NCBI GenBank assembly: GCA_007026445.1
Contig: VDMD01000040.1
Coordinates: 62,001 to 126,000 of the forward strand
DNA from: Schizophyllum amplum
Lineage: Eukaryota > Basidiomycota > Agaricomycetes > Agaricales > Schizophyllaceae
DNA: 64,000 bases
Direction of reading: 5' to 3'
This document shows positions 57,521-64,000 of this stretch, in pieces. The notes beneath the pieces are model-generated. The model saw only the letters and a list, made by a program, of their open reading frames with translations. It was not told the origin of the DNA and did no database searches. The position numbers were made by a program, and so were the translations under genes. Each line of letters begins with the position of its first letter. The stretch's first letter is position 1.

Positions 57521-57706
57521 GGGGCCCTTTGATGGCTGGTTTACGGGGCCCATCTGGTATACTTCTATTTCATATGGCCCTGCCTTAGGTGTTCTAGTGC
57601 GTGCATTTCCCCGTCCAGATTGGACCGGACCGACAGGCTACAGCCGGAACCGGAACAAACGCTCCTTTTGGAAGTCCTCCTTTGTTCTCCCCATCATGTC
57701 CTCGCC

Positions 57707-59304
57707 ATGTCCGACTCGAAGGCGAGGACTTCCTCATTCGCAGGGACGGCTCTAGATACAAGGGACGATGTCGACGACACCAAGTCGAAGTACTTCGCCT
57801 CAAGCCTTCCTCCTTCAGCCACACCGAAGAGAGCGCCAAGTTCCACCCAGTTGACTTCCTGCTCTCCCAGCTATCAGTGCGTCCTTACCGATCTTCCCTT
57901 CCTACATGGTCTGGCTAACTTTGAGCACAGTATGATGAAAAAGGAAGGGCAGCACCTCTCCAAGTATTTCTCGTCCACTTCCCCAGTGTCCGAGCGACCG
58001 CCGGCGTCTTCCTCTGATCTGCCAAGGACACCCGAGAAGAGTACCACAGCCCCGTCCCAGCACGAGCGCAGCCGCGACTGGGATGACACGCCCTCTACTC
58101 TCGTTAAGAAGCGAAAGCTAGAAATCGACACGCTTACTACACCAAGCAAGGTGCAGAGGACGCATCTGAAGACCTCAGGAAGCTCGACGTCCACCCTCCA
58201 CCCACCGCTAACCCCTCGACGTACTGTTCGGCTACTAGAGGTCTCACCCACTCGGCAGAGGACGCCTAGCGCGCGCCGGAAACCTCCGTCTCCCTTCGAA
58301 AACGTCGAGTCCAAGTACTTCGCCCGGACTTACGCGTCGGATCCGCTCCTGGAGATGTCGGAGGAGGTCAGAGCCTCATTATTGGCGCGTTTGCAAGCGG
58401 CTAAGCCCGTTCTCATACAAGGTGTGTGGCCTTTTCCATTCAGCTTGACGCGTACTGAATATAGCGGCAGAGACATTCTCAGAAGATCCTTGGAAGGTCC
58501 TGATCGCGACCATCTTCCTCAACAAGACGCACGGCAAGATCTCCATCCCCGTCATCCACACACTGCTCGCAAGCTGGAACACGCCGTCGGCGATGGCCGC
58601 AGGTGCGTCGTCCTATGTCGTGCTTTCCGTTCTCTAAGTCTAACGCGTCAAACAGCTGACCCTTCGGATGTCTACCCACTCATCCGCCACCTTGGGCTGG
58701 GCGCAGCGCGGGCTCGGCGAATTGTGGATCTTTCTCAGGCTTGGATCGCACGCTCTCCGACCTTCGAAGATGAACCAATCGTCTCGAAGTCCAGTGACCT
58801 CCGACGATACCCACCAACGATCCTTTCCCACCTACCTGGCATCGGACGCTACGCCCTCGACTCCTTCCGTATATTCTGCACGACGATGAATAACAAGACG
58901 CGCGACGAGTGGAAGGCGGTTCGCCCTACCGACAAGGAGCTGACGCGCTTCCTGGTGAGCCTATAGCTTATCTCTCTTCCGTTCCTTCCCTGCTTGTGAG
59001 ATATAATTCACTCGGTGACGTATTGAAACTGTCCTTATCGTTGAGACTGAATAATCGCCGTCTTTGCTGCTCGTTCTATGTACCGGACTCACACGTCGTT
59101 CAGGCATGGAAGTGGGCATACGTCGAGCATCGCAGATGGCATCCGGAGCGAGGTCCAATGGGCTACGCGGACGCGCAGCATATTGAGCAGCTGGTTCAAA
59201 ACCTTGCCTCGACGACGCCGGGCACAACGCGCACAGCCAGCTTAACGCGACGCGCGCCGGATGTCGCAGGAGCTTCTTCAGGCGGAACGCAGCCTCCATC
59301 ATAG
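57707..59304 (+). CDS. MBD4-like HhH-GPD DNA glycosylase
   Basis: Five exons, 57707-57876, 57931-58421, 58465-58602, 58656-58954 and 59104-59304, join in frame to about 432 residues. The N-terminal half is Ser/Pro/Lys-rich and disordered, with repeated SKYFA motifs. The C-terminal half is the glycosylase fold. FSEDPWKVLIATIFLNKTHG is the MBD4-type start, LIRHLGLGAARARRIVDLS follows, and the helix-hairpin-helix reads LPGIGRYALDSFRIFC with the catalytic Asp in LDSF. No methyl-CpG-binding domain is visible, as usual for fungal homologues. The family removes T or U from G mismatches, including those from deaminated 5-methylcytosine, in the nucleus. It starts about 190 bp outside the right TIR of element B and looks like an intact host gene. 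Confidence 0.85.
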
Positions 59305-59907
59305 AACTTTAATCCCTCGGACACGGGGACCGCGCTCTATACAATTGCGCCAGGTGTTTCAAGCTATCATAAAGACTCTGACTCGGGCACAGAACCTGTA
59401 CAATGACGACTGTCGAAAAAACTGCGCGCGGCTGTCCTCCCCAGCGTTCCGCTGACGATTATCAATTGAACTCGGCGGTTGCTGCAAGCATATCGGAGCT
59501 CTCGCGCCTTCCCGCCTCTTTGCTCGCTTCAGACGTCGGGCACCTCGGAGCGCTCATGGCCTCGAGTGCAGCGCTTACGACGCTTTACACTGAGCTACGA
59601 ACATAAAATTGTACAATATGCGACAGCGTCGGTGAGGACGTTTCTTAAACGCCGTATTCTCCTTCCACAGCCCGGCCTCGAAAGCTTCAACGCGGGCGTT
59701 GCAGTCCTGGGAGCTCTAGAAGTCAGGTACGGGCGGAGGACGGCAACCTGTAAATCCGGGGCAATTTAGCTTGAATGCACGGCGTTCATAACGTGCCGAT
59801 TAGATGCGCTCCGCCCGCCTCCTGCACCGAGGAATGGGCTCGCGCCTCCGCGATTGTCGCCGCCTCATGCGCGGCATATAATCCAGACGTGGACGATCAG
59901 GATTCCC
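59305..59907. other. Intergenic, weak coding-like fragments
   Basis: Short open frames around 59403-59606 do not join to anything recognisable. A TATA-like GCATATAATCC at about 59874-59884 lies ~25 bp upstream of the next gene's ATG. Confidence 0.35.
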
Positions 59908-61286
59908 ATGTCGAGGTTCCTTCCCTCCCTCGCCTTCACCGTCTCTCCTTCCCATCTCCCGCGCGTCACCGCGTCCAACGGCGCCTTCCTCTTCTTCGTC
60001 CTCACCATCTACGTCCTCGTCGTCTGCCTCGCCTACGCCCGCCACTCGCGACACGCCTTCCTCAAGATGGTCAAGCAGCACGGAACCAGACACCAAAAGC
60101 GCCCGGCGCAGAACACGGCGGCCCCCCGCCCTCGGCGCTACGAGCGCGCCCTCAGCGTCGCGGATCGGTCCATCGTGCTTCGGTATGCATTGGTATACTT
60201 TCTCTGCTAGCCACGCTGACGGCTTATAGGCGCTTTCCCCCTCCCAAAGGCAAGATGAGGCGCGATGATCAGGCGCGGGTTCGCTATGCCCACAAGAAAG
60301 GACTCAGCCGCCCCTTCCTCGCCCTGATGTTCTCGACGAACGCCAAGAGCATCAACAATATCATCGACTGTCGATACGACCGCCACAATATCATCAGTCC
60401 AGCGGTCATGAGACAACAGGATCGTCAACGCTGCGACAACGACTTCAAGCTCATGGTCAAGCAGGAGGTGCAGGTGCGTTGTCCGCTTCTTTGTTGATCG
60501 TTGTTCTTCTTTCTCACATATCTTCCAGCTGCAGCGACGAGAGACCACTGCTGGTCATCGCATAGTGCGTGCCTGCAGTACATGCACGACTTCAAGTCGC
60601 TTACTTATTCTTCAGGGCGATCGCCACGGCTCGGGCAGCTGGAGAGCGCCGTCTAGCGGCTCGCAGAGCGCATCGGCTCCTGCGGAGATGCAGCACCCGA
60701 CCAGCGCGTCTCAGCGGCTGCGCGCCGGCCCCAGCACCTCATCCCGTACCGCGCTCAAGAAGCGCGCGGCGAGCGTCTCGTCGACGGACGACTCCGACGA
60801 CGCGCAGGACTCCGAGTATGAGCCGGAAGCTAAGTTCTCGAATGCCGCCGATAGCGATGACGACTCCGATGCTGAGATGGACGACCTCGAGGACTCGAAG
60901 GAGGACGTGAAGACAGTCCGGGAGGTATGTTGCATCTTCTATATCCAATCGTCCCTTTCTAATCTCGTCTTCTTCTTCCTTCCTCATTTTCTCCTGCGAT
61001 ACATCTCTCACAGACCCTCTTCGCCACGAACAACCACGCCATCATCACAGTGGACTGGATCCTTGCGGAGGCCGATCTTGCCGATCGGGGGGCTATTGTT
61101 CAGCAGATGGCGGACGCGGGCGTGACCGACAAGCACGCCGTCATGCTGGCGCGCATGCTAGACGATGAGCTGAAAACTACGATCAGGGCCATCTTCCCAG
61201 CCAAGATCTTTGGGTCGGATTACGACTTCGCGCTCTGCATGCTGGAGAAAGCCTGCCAGAAGGCGAGGACGATGATTGACGACTGA
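59908..61286 (+). CDS. Hypothetical protein with one hydrophobic segment
   Basis: Exon 1 from ATG 59908 (MSRFLPSLAFTVSP) includes a hydrophobic stretch AFLFFVLTIYVLVVCLAYA, a possible membrane anchor. Its codons are strongly C-ending, which supports coding. It ends at a gtatgc donor near 60183; the next exon starts RFPPPKGKMRRDD and contains NAKSINNIIDCRYDRHNI and DFKLMVKQEVQ. Further exons carry LQRRETTAGHRI, then a Ser/Asp/Glu-rich acidic region (STDDSDDAQDSEYEPEA) and finally VDWILAEADLADRGAIVQQ up to IFGSDYDFALCMLEKA and a stop at 61286. I recognise no family. The acidic and basic mix suggests a nuclear role, which conflicts with the membrane segment; the first exon could belong to a different gene. 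Confidence 0.5.
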
Positions 61287-61479
61287 GAGCTGCGTCGTCG
61301 GGCCTCCTTCAAGTATTATACCTGTTCGTAATCTTGTGCTCTCGATATCTTGGATTTGCAGCACGCTAGGTGCTGTAATATGATACTGCCTGTTCTATCT
61401 TGAATGTCTACGTGTTTTTGGACACCTCGTGCTTGTCTTGCGTTACACGTTGGTTACACGGGTGTGAGAACTTAAAAGT

Positions 61480-63990
61480 GACGCCGTTCGCGCGCCGGTG
61501 ATCGGGGACATCAACGGCTTCGTTCCCACCACCATCATCGTCGACGTCGCCCGCGCCGTGTTCGCCCTCGACCCAAGATATCCCGAACGGCTCGCGCTCG
61601 TCGACACGCCGATATCGCCGTCGTCAACGACAGCGCGCTCGGGAAAAAATCGGCGCGACCAAAGACATCGATCTCGCCATCCGCGCGGTCGCCGCTATGA
61701 GTGAACGCGGATACGCACTGGATGCGCATCGAATGGATCTCGTTCAGGTGCGTCCTTATTACCTTTCGCAGCGAGCTTTCGTTGACATACCTTGAGACGC
61801 TTCGCCTACAGCCTTCGAAGAGGCGCACGCCGACATCCTGCGAGAAGACATCACGATAACTCCATCTTCCCTCTCGTACTCACGGCCGCGGTGAACGTCC
61901 TTTGCATACCCCAGACCTCCGGAGGCGCGCGCGGGATGGCTTTTCGGAGAAACTCCGTGTTGACATCGCTAGGTACGTCGTCAGAGTCTTGTTTTTTTTT
62001 CGATTCCCCTACCAGTGGCTGCCGCGCTCCACGTCGAGGACGATCCGCTTTGAGTCCTCACCGCACTGGGAACTCGCGGCATCGTCCTCGACAGGAGCAG
62101 AGCGCCCTTTGCACCATCCCACGTCGTCCCTATAACGTTACTTCGTTCACGCGCTGATGTGTCTTACGAAGATCTCGTCCGCGTCCGCGTGCCCGCGGAC
62201 GACTTTGAAGAATGCGCGACAGCTCACCAACGTTCCCCACATATCCTTCAACGCGACCAGAAGTGCCGGAGATGCACGCGGGTCTGACCCGGGAAACGCA
62301 TTGTGAAATTCTGAGGTGAGTCTTGATCGCTACTTTGACGAGCTCCCTCTCCACCATGTACCCAGGTGTTTGCTCACACGCTTATAGATGACGTACGCAA
62401 TGTTATCTACCCGCCTGAGGTGTTTTGCAAGCGCGCAGCGCGATGATTGATGAGTGACTGATGTCCAGAGTACGTCCCGACGTTCTATTTCGACGGGTCA
62501 GTCACTCATCAAGCACTCCCAGCCCTCGCGCGGCGTCTATTCAGCGCCTGCAGGACGTCAGGCAAGGCTGCATAGCCCTCGATACCGGCGTACTTGCCGT
62601 TTGCGCGAGACGTATCGTCTGAATTTCGTCAATCCGACTTGCTAGCCATCTTCGTAAAGTAAGTCCGTTTCGACTGAAACTTAGACCCACTGACGAGACT
62701 TTGAGTAGATTATGGGCCAGGTGCAGCGCCACCGGCGGATGGCTTCGTCGCTCGACAATCGAACGATTAAGAGATCACGTTGGAAGACGGCGAACGCTAT
62801 TGTCTAGGTAGGCATTCCATTTCCCTTACTTGAACTGCTCCTGTTATTTTCCCGATTGCCGTCTCTTACTAATCTTGTATCCACAGGTACGCTAACCCCA
62901 TGTCCTTCATCCGTACCGCACGCACAAGATTTCGGTGCAACACTGCTTCACCGCGCTCGGACATACGTAGATGGAGGAAGTCTCTATTATCCGTTATGCT
63001 CTCGACGCTTGGATTGATACTCGCAGGTGAGTCTCATCCGTCTGAGCATTGTGCTACGCATGATGCAATCCTTTATGACCAAAATCGTGACCCTACGGGA
63101 GCTTGAGCGATATATAATCCTAGTTATTCTGAACCTTCCTTCGTGTTCTTCCCACAATGAATGTGTACTAATGATCTTCTCCCTATCGCTAGGCCCTCGT
63201 CGTCATCCTCGCCTTTGCCATACGGACCTAGGTGAGCATTCCCGAACATACCATCGCGTCCAACGCCGCATATGATGCCTACATATTTCGCTTTACAATA
63301 TGATTCTTGCCGGCAGCTAGAGCTTGATCTTGATTTTTCCAAACTACTGTCTGATGCAGCGCTGCCCTCCCATCTCGGCAAACCCAGCTTCTTGGCACTC
63401 ATCATCCTCTGATAGAATTTCGAATCCTCGAGCTGTCCGCTACTTGCCTTCGGCAACGATGATGATGGTGGCAGGCCTCTGGCCAAGGTACTTTATCGAT
63501 TCCGTATGTCCTGTATATGCTCACCGCTCTGCTGCAGATGCTCGAGAACTTGCGCCGCATCAAAAATCTCGCGCGTATGCACAGGGAGAGTCACCATACG
63601 CAAGGGACGGTGTTGACGTTCTGATGTGGACACGAAGGATGGGCCCATCAGCGACCTCCTCCGCAGACTTTTGGGGGAGGAGCAAGGGCTCCACTCGTAT
63701 ATAGACAGCAGCCGAGCGGTCAAAGGTACGTTCTTTTGACATCTCTGTAGTACTCCTGTGTACCCTATATAGTAACGAAACAATTTACGCCAGCCGGCTT
63801 CGCTAATGACGGCTCTTTCGCTTGTGCGAACTCTTCGGCGGAGCTTGGCGAACTGTACCTCGAGTTCCACCGCGGGGTGTACACCGATTGTGCGGGCATC
63901 GAGCCGCATCGAGTGCGGTAATCGGCAGTCTGAAGCTCACGCTGGAGCATCTTGCGGCATGCGAGGCAAGCACAGGCAAGACCAAGTTCA
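61480..63990. other. Decayed coding-like region, no gene called
   Basis: Fragments with coding-like codon use occur on the + strand: GDINGFVPTTIIVDVARAVF at about 61501, DIDLAIRAVAAMSERGYALD at about 61665, EDLVRVRVPADDFEE at about 62165 and HTYMEEVSIIRYALDAW at about 62960. They are in different frames with stops between. Either this is a pseudogene with several frameshifts or a gene with many small exons whose junctions I could not join. No family recognised. Confidence 0.35.
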
Positions 63991-64000
63991 TTAGTCCAGC

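Overview
The window looks like a repeat-rich segment of a basidiomycete (Agaricomycete-type) genome. Genes are split by short GT-AG introns of about 45-60 bp. Most recognisable proteins belong to families expanded in mushroom-forming fungi: DUF6589 proteins, RecQ-like helicases, a chromodomain Ty3/gypsy element, a Helitron, a MULE and a TET/JBP-like dioxygenase. There are no rRNA genes, no convincing functional tRNAs and nothing bacterial. All family names come from reading translated sequence; no database search was run.

Layout. 0.26-2.5 kb: a multi-exon hypothetical gene, then a 391-bp MITE (2675-3065). 3.64-22.46 kb ('element A'): identical 115-bp inverted repeats at 3674-3788 and 22341-22455 bracket a RecQ-like helicase (3.8-5.9 kb, +), a three-exon DUF6589 gene (10.26-6.5 kb, -) and about 12 kb of decayed, tandemly duplicated and minisatellite DNA with a hAT transposase relic. 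22.46-57.52 kb ('element B'): a different pair of ~180-bp inverted repeats brackets a broken DUF6589 gene (+), a MULE transposase (-), a complete-looking RecQ helicase (-), an F-box-like gene (-), a TET/JBP-like 2OG-Fe(II) dioxygenase gene (+) and a Helitron (-). The DUF6589 gene of B is split by a young gypsy chromovirus (24599-35474, TSD TGTAA). That element is itself split in its integrase by a 4.56-kb TIR element (26282-30838). 57.7-61.3 kb: two ordinary-looking host genes, the first an MBD4-like HhH-GPD DNA glycosylase. 61.5-64 kb: decayed coding-like DNA.

How the parts fit. A and B share the gene pair DUF6589 + RecQ-like helicase and a similar outer terminus (TAGACCGTCT..TAGTCTC). The simplest reading is two relatives in a family of large TIR transposons. 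DUF6589 would be the RNase H-like transposase candidate, the helicase an accessory, and in B a TET/JBP-like DNA oxidase is carried as cargo. Gypsy, its nested TIR element, Helitron, MULE and a tRNA-like MITE have colonised B. The adjacent MBD4-like glycosylase could excise products of methylcytosine processing, but linkage alone does not show they cooperate.
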